64,000 nucleotides of DNA. Origin: Pedobacter caeni (GTDB taxonomy: Bacteria; Bacteroidota; Bacteroidia; Sphingobacteriales; Sphingobacteriaceae). The translations under genes and the position numbers were made by a program. Below are positions 17,065 through 25,844 of the stretch, in pieces. The DNA lies in contig NZ_FQUQ01000004.1 in NCBI RefSeq assembly GCF_900129215.1, positions 930,001-994,000 on the forward strand, given 5' to 3'. Position 1 is the first letter of the stretch. Each line of letters starts with the position of its first letter. The notes beneath the pieces are model-generated. The model did not search any database and was not told the origin of the DNA. It worked only from the letters and a program-made list of their open reading frames with translations.

Positions 17065-19908
17065 ATGAATAGATTTTTTACCATTTTAGGGGTACTAATG
17101 CTCCTTTGCACTGCCGTAAATGCACAGCTGATCAAAGGAACCATATACGACAAGAGTACCGGCGAAAGTATCATCGGGGCAAGTATTGCCATCAAAGAAC
17201 AGCCAGGAAAAGGCGTAATGGCGGATGAAAAGGGACAATTTAGCATTCAATTGCAATCCGGCGAGACCTTAGTGGTTAAAATGGTCGGTTATAAAACCCT
17301 TCAAAAGCAATACCATTCCAAAGATGGCCAGCAACTCAGCATTTACCTGGAATCCGGACTGGCTTTAAGCGAGGTGATGGTAACCGCCAGTTTAGCAAAT
17401 TCCAGAAGTAAAAAAGCAATTGGAACCAATGTGGATCATATTGATGCCGCTGCCGTTGCTGCAACCAGCAATCCTTCTTCCCTTGCAGATATTGTAAATG
17501 GAAGAATCTCTGGCGCACAGGTATATAACACCAATGGAAAAGTGGGCATGCCCATCCGCTTCGACATCCGCTCTGCGGCAACCTTTAGCATGGAACGTGA
17601 TCCTCTGATCTTTATTGATGGGGTCCGCTATAACAACAGCAATACTGCAGATGTGAATTCTCCACAGGAAGCCATGAGTGCTTTGAATGACCTGCCTTTA
17701 AATGATATCGCTTCAATAGATGTGATTAAGGGTCCTGCAGCTGCCGCCTCTTATGGTGCAGAGGCGGCAAATGGGGTAGTAATTATTCAAACTAAACGTG
17801 GCTTAAGCGGACAAAAAGGAGTAGCGGTAAACGTAAAATACACTGCCGGCTTTAGTGAACTGGCAAAAAAATATGATCAGTTTGTCAACAATGATCCCTT
17901 AAATGATTTCTTCAGAAAAGGAACACAACAGCAATTATACGCGAATTTAACGGCACAGTTGGACCAGAGCAACAGCATCTTCTTTTCTGCCAATACCAAT
18001 AAAAATGCAGGAATTGTTCCGGGAAACCAGGACAACAGACATACTTTCCGTACCGGATATGACCTGGTAAAAGATCGTTTTAAACTTTCTGTTACCGCTG
18101 GTTATGTGAAAGGAAAACTCAGCATTCCACAATCGGCTTCCGGACGTGATGATGCGATATGGAACCTGATGAGAGACCGCACACCATGGCCTTTTATCGC
18201 TGAAGAAACCTGGAGAGCCATTCAGAAACAATACGATAATGACCGCTTTACCGGAAGTGTAAAATTAGGTTATACCTTACCTTTCGAAATCAAAATGGAG
18301 ACCCTGATTGGTCTGGACCTGAATCATATTGAAGGTTTAAATTACCTTCCTTACGGATACCTGCAAGGCACAAACAATACAGGAGCCAAACAGATCAGCA
18401 GCCGTCGCAATCAGAACATGAACTGGGACTTTAAAGTGTCACGTAACTTTGTGTTCAGTCCGAAATGGCAATTGAACTTAAGTGTACTCTCGCAGTTAAC
18501 CAGTGCTACAGAACGGGTAAACGGAATCAGTGTAAAAAACTTTGCTGTTCCGGGCATCAGCAATATTGCTTCTGCAGCAGAGATCCTTGGTGTAACCGAT
18601 ACAGATTATGAGAAACGTACACATGGTTTATACGGAGAGGCTTTCCTGAGTTATGATAACAAATTGTTCATCAATGCCGGACTTAGAAGAGATGTTTCCA
18701 ATATGATCGGTGCCAATGTAGCCAATATCTGGTATCCTACCGTAAGTGTGGCTTATAATGTGGCAGAGATGCCCTTCCTGAAAGGAAAAGTAGAAGCATG
18801 GAAGTTCAGGGCTGCTTATGGGGAATCCGGCCGTTTGCCTTACCCTAATGATGCACAAACCGCTTATCTTGTAGAAGCTTCTTCTTTTGGTACCATGGTC
18901 AGACCTTTAAGAAAAGGAAATCCTGACATCAAACCAGAGCGGACAGGAGAGCTGGAAATGGGAACAGACATCAGCCTGTTTGGTCAGCGCTTTGGCTTTA
19001 CCTATTATCAGCAACATACCCGTGATGCCATCGTTTACACCACCTTATTGCCTTCTCTGGGCTGGCCATCGAGCTTAAGCGGAGACTATCCTGAAAACAT
19101 CGGAAAGATCAAAGGAAAAGGGATTGAAGTAACCTATAACGGCCGTGTGTTTACCAGCAGCAATAAAAAACACAGCCTGGACATCTTTGCGATCTTCAAC
19201 CATCAGTCAAATGAAGTGGTCAATTCAGGTGGCAGGGATATCCTGAATACTGTGAACCTGATCCGCGAAGGATTGCCTGCCTTTGCTTTTTACTCCAACG
19301 TTTCTGAAGGTCCTGTTTTCAATGCAAAAGGAGAATATACAGGGGCAAAAGAAAGTGGATTAAAAGAACTGGGCAAGCCCTTCCCCACCTATAATGGTTC
19401 ATTTGGTTTTGGGCTGCAGCTATTTGAAAACCTGCGTTTACAATCGCTCTTCACCTATTCCAAAGGTGCAAAAGTGTACAACATTTCCCATCGTAATGTA
19501 GCCAGTCAGGGGACAAACTTTAAAGCCAAAGAAGATTTAAAAGAACAACTGGCCACCCAAACTCCGGGAACAGCAGATTACATCGCCACGGCAACACAAT
19601 TGTCTAAATTCGAAGGAACAAGAGGTGATTACATCCAGAAAGCAGATTTCCTCAGATTGAGCAACCTGACCCTTTCTTACGACCTGGGTTCATGGGCAAA
19701 GAAACAAAGCAATGGTATTCTGAAAAGATGTGTGGTTTCCGTTACCGGAAATAACCTTTGGCTAAGCAGCAATTATGGTGGAGCTGAGCCTCAGATCGAC
19801 TCTCAGGGAGGAAGCAAAAGAAACAGAGGAATCAGCTACCTTTCTTCCGACTGGACCACAGTCCCTACTCCACGCACTTATGCATTTAGTTTAAATATTG
19901 GATTTTAA
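17065..19908 (+). CDS. SusC/RagA family TonB-linked outer-membrane transporter
   Basis: The 947-residue protein has a signal peptide (cleavage after about VNA, residue 20), a CarboxypepD_reg-like domain (about 22-100, ending in VVKMVGYKT), a plug domain (about 115-230) with the SusC signature DPLIFIDGVRYNN and SIDVIKGPAAAASYGAEAANGV, and a beta-barrel ending in Phe (LNIGF). It lacks the STN domain seen in the two other SusC proteins of the window, so FecR-type signalling is not expected. It is paired with the SusD-like gene immediately downstream. The ligand is unknown. Confidence 0.93.
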   Translation: MNRFFTILGVLMLLCTAVNAQLIKGTIYDKSTGESIIGASIAIKEQPGKGVMADEKGQFSIQLQSGETLVVKMVGYKTLQKQYHSKDGQQLSIYLESGLALSEVMVTASLANSRSKKAIGTNVDHIDAAAVAATSNPSSLADIVNGRISGAQVYNTNGKVGMPIRFDIRSAATFSMERDPLIFIDGVRYNNSNTADVNSPQEAMSALNDLPLNDIASIDVIKGPAAAASYGAEAANGVVIIQTKRGLSGQKGVAVNVKYTAGFSELAKKYDQFVNNDPLNDFFRKGTQQQLYANLTAQLDQSNSIFFSANTNKNAGIVPGNQDNRHTFRTGYDLVKDRFKLSVTAGYVKGKLSIPQSASGRDDAIWNLMRDRTPWPFIAEETWRAIQKQYDNDRFTGSVKLGYTLPFEIKMETLIGLDLNHIEGLNYLPYGYLQGTNNTGAKQISSRRNQNMNWDFKVSRNFVFSPKWQLNLSVLSQLTSATERVNGISVKNFAVPGISNIASAAEILGVTDTDYEKRTHGLYGEAFLSYDNKLFINAGLRRDVSNMIGANVANIWYPTVSVAYNVAEMPFLKGKVEAWKFRAAYGESGRLPYPNDAQTAYLVEASSFGTMVRPLRKGNPDIKPERTGELEMGTDISLFGQRFGFTYYQQHTRDAIVYTTLLPSLGWPSSLSGDYPENIGKIKGKGIEVTYNGRVFTSSNKKHSLDIFAIFNHQSNEVVNSGGRDILNTVNLIREGLPAFAFYSNVSEGPVFNAKGEYTGAKESGLKELGKPFPTYNGSFGFGLQLFENLRLQSLFTYSKGAKVYNISHRNVASQGTNFKAKEDLKEQLATQTPGTADYIATATQLSKFEGTRGDYIQKADFLRLSNLTLSYDLGSWAKKQSNGILKRCVVSVTGNNLWLSSNYGGAEPQIDSQGGSKRNRGISYLSSDWTTVPTPRTYAFSLNIGF

Positions 19909-19930
19909 TAACAACAGATTACCGCTGTTG

Positions 19931-21181
19931 ATGATCAATAAAATTATGTTAAAGAACACAAAAAGCCTTTTAAGCACCGCAGCGATGTTCATCCTTGCAT
20001 TCAGCTTTTCATCTTGTGATAAATGGGTAAACGATTCAAAATTACCCAATAACACAGTTGATGAATCTCAATTGAACAACATTCAAATGCTGGGCCGCAT
20101 TGAAAAGGGGAATTATGTATACGGACCTGTTATTGCGGGAGTATGGCGTGCAGGTGCTGCTTCAGCCTCAGACTTATTGGTGGCTTCAGGTGCAATTGCT
20201 GATGAAATTATTCCTACAGCAGTCCCAAACTCCCCTTTTTACAAGGAACTGGATGAGGATAAACTCAGCCCCGACAATACTTCCCTTTATAGTGTATGGT
20301 CTAATGTGCAGAACTACAGGGCCCGCGCTGAAGATGCCATCAAAATTGCAGAGCAGCTAAACCCGGCTGATGCCGATCAGATTAAAATCAAACAATCAGC
20401 CCTCTATAACGCTAAACTTCATGCAGGTTATGCCTGGATGTTAATGGCTGATTATTTCAGTGTGAGTGAAACCAGTCCCGCAGTTTATGCGGATCAGCAA
20501 TTGGTAAAACATGCAGATGCTTACGCTAAAACGCAACGTTATTGGGAAGAAGCCCTGCCCCTGGCCAATGACCAGGAAAAAAGACTACTTCACTCCTTAC
20601 TGGCTAAACTGGGAATTCATACCAGCAATTTTCCGCTTGCCGTATCACACATCAACCAATCGTTCCAGACAGGCGAAAACTTTTCCTTTCTGAATACGGT
20701 GGGTACTACCAGTAATGCATTCTTTACCGCTTTAAATGTGAATGTGAGAGATGCTGCGGTTGATCCGACTTTAGTTGCCCAACTGAAAACAGCTGCTGAA
20801 AAAACACGTATTCCAGTGGTAAAAGCAGCAAAAGGGCACTGGTCATTGACCTATTACAAAGAAAGAGACCCCTTAATGGTAACCGATGAAGAAGAGATGC
20901 AACTGATCAGGGCTGAACTGGTATTCCGCGGTTTAATTTCCGGAAATGCCATGGAGCTGGTCAATACAGTCATTCAGAAATATGATGTTACGGGAAACTC
21001 CAACCTAAAAACTCCGGTTTCGGACCTTTCAACATTAACTGCTATCCGAAGGATCTTTTTATCCTGGAGAGGTACCCGCTTAATTGACCTGAGAAGGCTC
21101 AATATTGATGGAGATCTGAATCCAGGCTTTACCAAAAGGAAATGGCACTGGATCAGTGTTCCTGAAATTGAAACCCGCTAA
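19931..21181 (+). CDS. SusD/RagB-like outer-membrane lipoprotein
   Basis: The likely start is the ATG at 19931 or 19946; a TTG at 19898 would overlap the SusC gene. The signal peptide ends in the lipobox FSSC, followed by DKWVNDSKLPNN. At about 416 residues it is shorter than usual SusD proteins (450-600) and divergent, but it keeps the TPR-like helical body (ALYNAKLHAGYAWMLMADYF) and the C-terminal RRIFLSWRGTRLIDLRRLN segment typical of the family. It would cap the SusC barrel and bind the ligand. The gene is followed by a strong terminator. Confidence 0.8.
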   Translation: MINKIMLKNTKSLLSTAAMFILAFSFSSCDKWVNDSKLPNNTVDESQLNNIQMLGRIEKGNYVYGPVIAGVWRAGAASASDLLVASGAIADEIIPTAVPNSPFYKELDEDKLSPDNTSLYSVWSNVQNYRARAEDAIKIAEQLNPADADQIKIKQSALYNAKLHAGYAWMLMADYFSVSETSPAVYADQQLVKHADAYAKTQRYWEEALPLANDQEKRLLHSLLAKLGIHTSNFPLAVSHINQSFQTGENFSFLNTVGTTSNAFFTALNVNVRDAAVDPTLVAQLKTAAEKTRIPVVKAAKGHWSLTYYKERDPLMVTDEEEMQLIRAELVFRGLISGNAMELVNTVIQKYDVTGNSNLKTPVSDLSTLTAIRRIFLSWRGTRLIDLRRLNIDGDLNPGFTKRKWHWISVPEIETR

Positions 21182-21233
21182 CACTTTAATCGGTAATCCC
21201 TGATTGAATTAATAGTTTAAGATAAATTTAAAT

Positions 21234-21276
21234 GCCCTGGTAAGAGATGAAATACTGACCAGGGCTTTTCTTTTCT
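21234..21276 (+). terminator. Rho-independent terminator after the SusC/SusD-like pair
   Basis: A perfect 8-bp stem GCCCTGGT (21234-21241) / ACCAGGGC (21258-21265) with a 16-base loop is followed by TTTTCTTTTCT. It closes the SusC/SusD-like transcript 50 bases after the SusD stop codon. Confidence 0.8.
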
Positions 21277-21278
21277 AC

Positions 21279-21330
21279 TTCAAAATGAAAATTTCCCCTT
21301 TCAAAATGAAAAATACCCTACCATTTTGAA
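21279..21330. repeat. Two direct copies and one inverted copy of TTCAAAATGAA upstream of the band-7 gene
   Basis: TTCAAAATGAAAA occurs at 21279-21291 and again at 21300-21312, with a 21-base period, and its complement CATTTTGAA occurs at 21322-21330. Each unit is itself an interrupted palindrome (TTCA-AAA-TGAA). Two sites on one helix face suggest binding of a dimeric or tandem regulator; the target gene would be 21461 or 21570. Confidence 0.4.
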
Positions 21331-21460
21331 AGATCTCCCGAAATCAGATCGCTTTCAGAAAAAAGAAAAATCTTCTTTTAGACGTCCTGGCAGGCTTTTA
21401 TCCACGATTATCACTTTCGGGCATCCCCTTTGCCGCTTCCATCCTATAAAAATCAAAAAG

Positions 21461-21559
21461 ATGGAAAACAACAAACTTCCTGGCAGCCTCGCTCTTCAGG
21501 CCATGACTACATTGCTGCTTGAAAAAGCAGGCCCAAAATCTCAGATAAATCTAAACTAA
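21461..21559 (+). CDS. Possible 32-residue small protein
   Basis: An ATG at 21461, after an A-rich stretch, opens a 32-codon frame that ends 10 bases before the band-7 gene. The upstream part of the same open frame (from 21326) looks non-coding. The peptide is mixed polar/hydrophobic with LALQAMTTLLLEKAG in the centre. It could be a small protein or a leader that couples translation to the next gene. There is no homology I recognise. Confidence 0.3.
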   Translation: MENNKLPGSLALQAMTTLLLEKAGPKSQINLN

Positions 21560-21569
21560 GCCTCAGATC

Positions 21570-22472
21570 ATGTTTCTTATTATTTTAGGATTACTCATAG
21601 TAATTGTAAGCTTCGTAATTGCCAGAGCTGAAGAGCAGGTAGCCCGGTTCAGCAAAATCATCCGTATTGCAGGTCTTGTACTTCTCTTATTAGGTGCAGC
21701 ATTATCCATGTTCAAAGTGGTCGATGCCGGGCAGGTGGGCGTAAAAACCTTATACGGAAAAGTAGATAATGATGTACTTTACAGCGGACTGAACATCATT
21801 AATCCGTTGGTAGAAGTCACTACTTTTGATGTTAAAACACAAAACTACACCATGTCTGCCATTCATGATGAGGGTAGCAAATCGGGTGATGATGCCATTA
21901 GAATCTTAACCTCCGATGGACTGGAAGTAACGATCGACCTTTCTGTTTTGTTTAGTGTACAGCCCCGGGATGCACCGAAGATCCTCAAAGAAATCGGTGG
22001 TGATTACCTGGACAAAGTCGTTCGCCCGATTACACGAACGGCCATCCGGGACAATGCAGTTTCTTATGAGGCGGTATCCTTGTATTCGACCAAACGGCAG
22101 GAGTTTCAAAACAAGATCGTTTCTGAGATCAACCGTAGTTTTGCAAAAAGGGGACTTAAACTCGAGCAGTTGCTCATCAGAAATGTAACCCTCCCTGAAT
22201 CCGTTCGTAAAACGATTGAATCTAAGATCAATGCTGAGCAGGATGCCCAGAAAATGCAGTTCGTCTTGCAGAAAGAAAAACAGGAAGCCGAACGGAAGCG
22301 TGTGGAAGCACAGGGTATCGCCGATTATCAGCATATCCTATCTACTGGTCTGAGCGATAAACAGCTCCAGTACGAATCCATAAAAGCGCAGAAAGAGATC
22401 GCACTCTCCCCTAATACCAAGGTAATCATTATGGGGAATGGAAAAAATCCTGTAATTTTAGGCGGAAACTAA
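21570..22472 (+). CDS. Prohibitin-like SPFH/band-7 membrane protein
   Basis: The 300-residue protein has two N-terminal membrane segments (about 2-17 and 31-50), then an SPFH domain with VDAGQVGVKTLYGKV, followed by the prohibitin-like TSDGLEVTIDLSVLFSV and a long coiled coil rich in Glu, Lys and Arg (about 210-260, KINAEQDAQKMQFVLQKEKQEAERKR). Members form large membrane-attached rings that influence protease activity or membrane order. It is followed 17 bases later by the aspartate kinase gene, without an obvious functional link. Confidence 0.9.
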   Translation: MFLIILGLLIVIVSFVIARAEEQVARFSKIIRIAGLVLLLLGAALSMFKVVDAGQVGVKTLYGKVDNDVLYSGLNIINPLVEVTTFDVKTQNYTMSAIHDEGSKSGDDAIRILTSDGLEVTIDLSVLFSVQPRDAPKILKEIGGDYLDKVVRPITRTAIRDNAVSYEAVSLYSTKRQEFQNKIVSEINRSFAKRGLKLEQLLIRNVTLPESVRKTIESKINAEQDAQKMQFVLQKEKQEAERKRVEAQGIADYQHILSTGLSDKQLQYESIKAQKEIALSPNTKVIIMGNGKNPVILGGN

Positions 22473-22489
22473 GCCGTTATAAACCTTAC

Positions 22490-23866
22490 ATGTTAACAGT
22501 AGAAAAAATTGGTGGCACTTCGATGAGTGCCTTACAGGAAGTCATAAAAAATATCATATTATTTGAACGTACCGGAGCACAATTGTACAACAGGATATTC
22601 GTAGTCTCTGCATTTTCAGGGGTTACGGATCTCCTTTTGGAGAATAAGAAAACCGGAGCTCCGGGTGTTTACCACCGCATTGCAAAACAACAGGATTTTC
22701 ATCGCCCGCTAAAGGAACTGATTGTTAAATTAAAATCCATCAATAAAAAATACGTAGACCTGGGTTTAGACCTTGCTGTTGCCGATCGTTTTATTGAAAG
22801 CCATATCAAAGAAGCACAAACCTATCTGGAAAACCTGGCCAATATCCTGGCCTCAGGTTATGTAAGCAGAGAAGGAATCCTTCAGGCTGCCCGCGAAATC
22901 CTGGCTTCCATCGGAGAAAGCCATTCGGCATTTAACTTTACCAATATCCTGCAAAACATGGGCATCAATACCCGCCTGGTTGACCTGAGCGGATTTGGTG
23001 ATCATCGTCCTTTTACCATTGACCAACGGATCAAACACGCCTTCAAAAACATTGATTTTGAACAAACCATTTGCATCACTACCGGTTATGCGAAAGGTAC
23101 TGAAGGGATCATGAGAGAGTTTGACAGGGGCTATTCGGAAGTCACTTTCAGTAAAATTGCGGAGTTTTTAAAACCGCAGGAAGCGATCATCCATAAGGAA
23201 TACCACCTCTCTACTGCCGATCCGGCATTGGTAGGTATAGAAAACTGCATTCCGGTTGGTTATACCAATTATGATATCGCCGATCAGCTGGCAGATGTGG
23301 GCATGGAAGCCATCCACCCTAAAGCGTCAAAACCGCTGGAAGTAAGTGGCATCCACCTAAGGATCAAAAACACTTTTGAACCCTCCCATCCCGGAACATT
23401 GATCACACGTGAGTTCATTTGTGAAACCAAACGTGTAGAAGTCATCACAGGAACGGATAAACTGATGATGATTGATGTTTATGATCCTTCAATGGTAGGA
23501 AATGTAGGATCTGACCTTCAGATCATGCAGACCTTTTTTGATTATAATGTCAGTTATACGTTCAAATCAACCAGTGCCAACAGCATCTCTATTGTGATCT
23601 GGGCACGTGATTTCAATAAGAAGCTGATCAGCAAACTGGAAGAAGATTTTGAGAAAGTTACCGTAGAAAATGTAGCTATGGTGTGTTTGTTGGGTACCAA
23701 TATGGACCAGCCTGGCTTACTTGCAAAAAGCGCTGCCGCTCTGACCGATGATGGTATCAATATCAAAAGTGCCGGATTTGCATTGAGAAAAGTAAACATA
23801 CAGTTCCTGATTGATCCTGAACATTTCAAAAGAGCCATTATTGCCTTAAATAAAGTGATGGGCTAA
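22490..23866 (+). CDS. Aspartate kinase, Ask_Ect-like type
   Basis: The 458-residue protein is an aspartokinase (aspartate to aspartyl phosphate). It starts with VEKIGGTSMS, the variant of KFGGTS found in the Ask_Ect branch of ectoine gene clusters. It has the kinase core with VVSAFSGVTDLL and ASIGESHSA, then a C-terminal pair of ACT domains (about 320-458, with ADQLADVGMEAIHP before them and LLAKSAAALTDDGINI in the second). No ectABC genes lie next to it. The following GNAT gene overlaps its stop codon. Confidence 0.9.
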   Translation: MLTVEKIGGTSMSALQEVIKNIILFERTGAQLYNRIFVVSAFSGVTDLLLENKKTGAPGVYHRIAKQQDFHRPLKELIVKLKSINKKYVDLGLDLAVADRFIESHIKEAQTYLENLANILASGYVSREGILQAAREILASIGESHSAFNFTNILQNMGINTRLVDLSGFGDHRPFTIDQRIKHAFKNIDFEQTICITTGYAKGTEGIMREFDRGYSEVTFSKIAEFLKPQEAIIHKEYHLSTADPALVGIENCIPVGYTNYDIADQLADVGMEAIHPKASKPLEVSGIHLRIKNTFEPSHPGTLITREFICETKRVEVITGTDKLMMIDVYDPSMVGNVGSDLQIMQTFFDYNVSYTFKSTSANSISIVIWARDFNKKLISKLEEDFEKVTVENVAMVCLLGTNMDQPGLLAKSAAALTDDGINIKSAGFALRKVNIQFLIDPEHFKRAIIALNKVMG

Positions 23867-24366
23867 TGACAAATAGAATTTACACCCGGAAATTCTCCAC
23901 ACTTACGGATTTTTCTGACTATTACCTGCTCGTTTCCAATGAGCAGGTAATGGCAATGGTTACGGAAAGAGCTATTCCATTAGAAGAGGCAACAGCAACC
24001 TTTGAAGACATTCTTAAACAAAACGAAAAACACCCTGATTTTGGGCGTTTTAAAATATTTGACGCTGCAACAGATCAGTTTATAGGTTTAGGGAAACTCG
24101 AACTTAGTGAAACCGTTGCCACTGAAGCAGAACTTGGTTATTTACTCTTACCGGAATATTGGGGTAGAGGTCTTGGAACGGAAATCGCAAATCATTTTAT
24201 GGCACTTGCAGCAACTACTCCATTTCTGACCAGAGTTACTGCCATCATTGATCCTGCAAACCTTGCCTCAAGAAGCATCCTCATCAGACAAGGATTTATT
24301 TCTGAGTTTGTTGGAGAAATAGAAGGCCTGCCTGGAGAGATACTGGCTAAAAAAATTATAAGGTAG
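23866..24366 (+). CDS. GNAT N-acetyltransferase (RimJ/RimL type)
   Basis: The 166-residue product has the GNAT fold with an ELGYLLLPEYWGRGLGTEIANHF acetyl-CoA pyrophosphate loop (about 93-115; QxxGxG equivalent RGLGTE) and an IDPANLASRSILIRQGF segment typical of the Acetyltransf_3/RimJ-RimL group. The ATG overlaps the stop codon of the aspartate kinase gene by one base, implying coupled translation. The N-terminus (TRKFSTLTDF) is not of the EctA type. The substrate is unknown. Confidence 0.87.
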   Translation: MTNRIYTRKFSTLTDFSDYYLLVSNEQVMAMVTERAIPLEEATATFEDILKQNEKHPDFGRFKIFDAATDQFIGLGKLELSETVATEAELGYLLLPEYWGRGLGTEIANHFMALAATTPFLTRVTAIIDPANLASRSILIRQGFISEFVGEIEGLPGEILAKKIIR

Positions 24367-24760
24367 TTTTCTTTTTATCCGCCTTCGTTTTCTTTTTATC
24401 GGCCTTTGCCAGGTTTTCCTGAATCCTGTACTCCACGATCTTTGTGATCAGGGTTAATGGCATGCGCTGATTGATTGGAAACTGAATGGAACCTTTTCCT
24501 GTCTTATAAACAGCTAACTCCTTTTGAAAGGCTTCATTTCCAGTAGGCAGCGCATAAAAGCCTATGTGTGCTTTATAAGCAGCAAAATAAACCAGAATTC
24601 CTTTATAGGTAAAGGCAGGCATTGCATAACTAATGGTTTCTTCTGCCATTGGTGCCGCTTTTTTGATCGTTCCACGAACTTCTTCCAGAATGCCCTGCAC
24701 CTCTTCAGGAAATCCCGAAATGTATTCGTCTATGTTTTTAGGCTTAGGTGTTGTTTCCAT
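24356..24760 (-). CDS. DUF1801 / YdhG-like protein
   Basis: The product of about 134 residues matches the DUF1801 family (YdhG, related to frataxin-like iron chaperones): NIDEYISGFPEEVQ, EVRGTIKKAAPMAEETISYAMPAF, YFAAYKAHIGFY and KGSIQFPINQRMP are all typical. The tail holds a duplicated KADKKKT unit, a recent-looking short tandem repeat. A longer start at 24784 adds eight residues; the 24760 ATG fits the family better. It overlaps the end of the convergent GNAT gene by 11 bases. Confidence 0.85.
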   Translation of the reverse strand: METTPKPKNIDEYISGFPEEVQGILEEVRGTIKKAAPMAEETISYAMPAFTYKGILVYFAAYKAHIGFYALPTGNEAFQKELAVYKTGKGSIQFPINQRMPLTLITKIVEYRIQENLAKADKKKTKADKKKTTL

Positions 24761-24832
24761 ACTTCTGTATCTTTCTTCCACCAATATAAATAATCCATGT
24801 CATCTTACCAGTGCAAATTTTAATTTCCGGGT

Positions 24833-25738
24833 TTATCCCCTCGCAATTAAACTCGTTCTGCTCAGATTCTGGTAAGCATCAATATATGCTCTTGGTGATT
24901 GCCCGGTAATGCTTTTAAATACCCGGTTAAAATTCGTGAGGCTGTTAAAGCCGGCTTTGTATGCTACCCCGGAAATGCCAGTCACTTTATTCCCCGCAAG
25001 CAGACTTTTACAGGCATCATTTACCCGGACTTCATTTAAAAAAGATACAAAAGTATGTCCGGTATGTTGTTTGAAATAACGACAAAAAGCAGGTGGGGTC
25101 ATGTACGCCTTATTGGCAATGTCATCCAAAGTGATTTGCTGGTTATAGTTACGCATGATAAAATTGATGATATTGCTCAGTCTTATGCCTTCATTTTCTG
25201 AAATATCGGAAGAATAGATCTCCGGGCAAAGCGCTTCGACCGGTTCATTTATACCTTGTAAGATATTTAACAACTGAACCAGGTTAAACAAAACATCCGT
25301 TCCTGAAGCCTCATGGACAGCAAAAATTTTAGATGAAATGTCCTTATTCCATTTAGCGGGGATTTTAAATCCATGTTTGTTATTCTTAAAAAAGACATTC
25401 AACAACTTCATTTCGGGTAAATCAAACAATGCTCTTAAAATCCCTGAGGGGTTAAAATAAAGAGAACAGGCTTCAATGCTTTTACTTTCATCACCTACGA
25501 AATAGGCCGGACTGGATTTGAAAAGATGCGGCAGGTTGGCACCAATCAAAAAGATATCTCCTGCAGAAAAGGAATGCATGTTATTACCGGCAATCAACGT
25601 TCCTTCCCCCCTCTGCACCCGGGTAATCTGCCATTCATCATGGCGGTGGAGGTACTGGTAAAAATGAGGTTGCATGATGTGTTCCGATATCACACTCTTA
25701 TCGTCTGGTACGAAAACGGTAAATGGAAGTACTTTCAT
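24833..25738 (-). CDS. AraC family regulator of the hydroxyproline operon
   Basis: The 301-residue protein has an N-terminal cupin-like sensor (HRHDEWQITRVQRGEGTLIAGN, about 30-52, and DIFLIGANLPH) and two C-terminal helix-turn-helix units (about 198-298, with ITLDDIANKAYMTPPAFCRYFK and VAYKAGFNSLTNFNRVFK). It is the last gene of the minus-strand hydroxyproline cluster. Upstream lies a 14-bp-arm inverted repeat (25752-25783) and two direct repeats 21 bases apart (25807-25841) that match a motif in the operon promoter, so autoregulation and activation of the cluster are plausible. Confidence 0.88.
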   Translation of the reverse strand: MKVLPFTVFVPDDKSVISEHIMQPHFYQYLHRHDEWQITRVQRGEGTLIAGNNMHSFSAGDIFLIGANLPHLFKSSPAYFVGDESKSIEACSLYFNPSGILRALFDLPEMKLLNVFFKNNKHGFKIPAKWNKDISSKIFAVHEASGTDVLFNLVQLLNILQGINEPVEALCPEIYSSDISENEGIRLSNIINFIMRNYNQQITLDDIANKAYMTPPAFCRYFKQHTGHTFVSFLNEVRVNDACKSLLAGNKVTGISGVAYKAGFNSLTNFNRVFKSITGQSPRAYIDAYQNLSRTSLIARG

Positions 25739-25751
25739 ATGAGTTGCTTTG

Positions 25752-25783
25752 CTGGAAGTTAATATACGGATATTAACTTCCAG
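25752..25783. repeat. Perfect 14-bp inverted repeat upstream of araC
   Basis: CTGGAAGTTAATAT (25752-25765) is the exact complement of ATATTAACTTCCAG (25770-25783), with a 4-base loop. It ends 13 bases upstream of the araC start. No T-tract follows on the minus strand, so an operator or a leader hairpin is more likely than a terminator. Confidence 0.6.
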
Positions 25784-25806
25784 TCACCAAATACAAGCAA
25801 CATCAT

Positions 25807-25841
25807 GTTAAGATATGGTCAATACCTGTTAATATTTGTCA
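25807..25841. promoter_or_regulatory. Direct repeats with 21-base period, candidate AraC binding sites
   Basis: GTTAAGATATGGTCA (25807-25821) and GTTAATATTTGTCA (25828-25841) are direct repeats starting 21 bases apart, the spacing seen at classical AraC half-sites. A related GTTAATATCCGGTCA lies on the minus strand at 30739-30753, next to the -33 box of the catabolic operon. Confidence 0.45.
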
Positions 25842-25844
25842 ACA

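Noticed and set aside
23866-24366. GNAT gene as ectA of an ectoine cluster
   Set aside because: Sequence is of the RimJ/RimL type and ectB/ectC are absent, despite the Ask_Ect-like kinase next to it.
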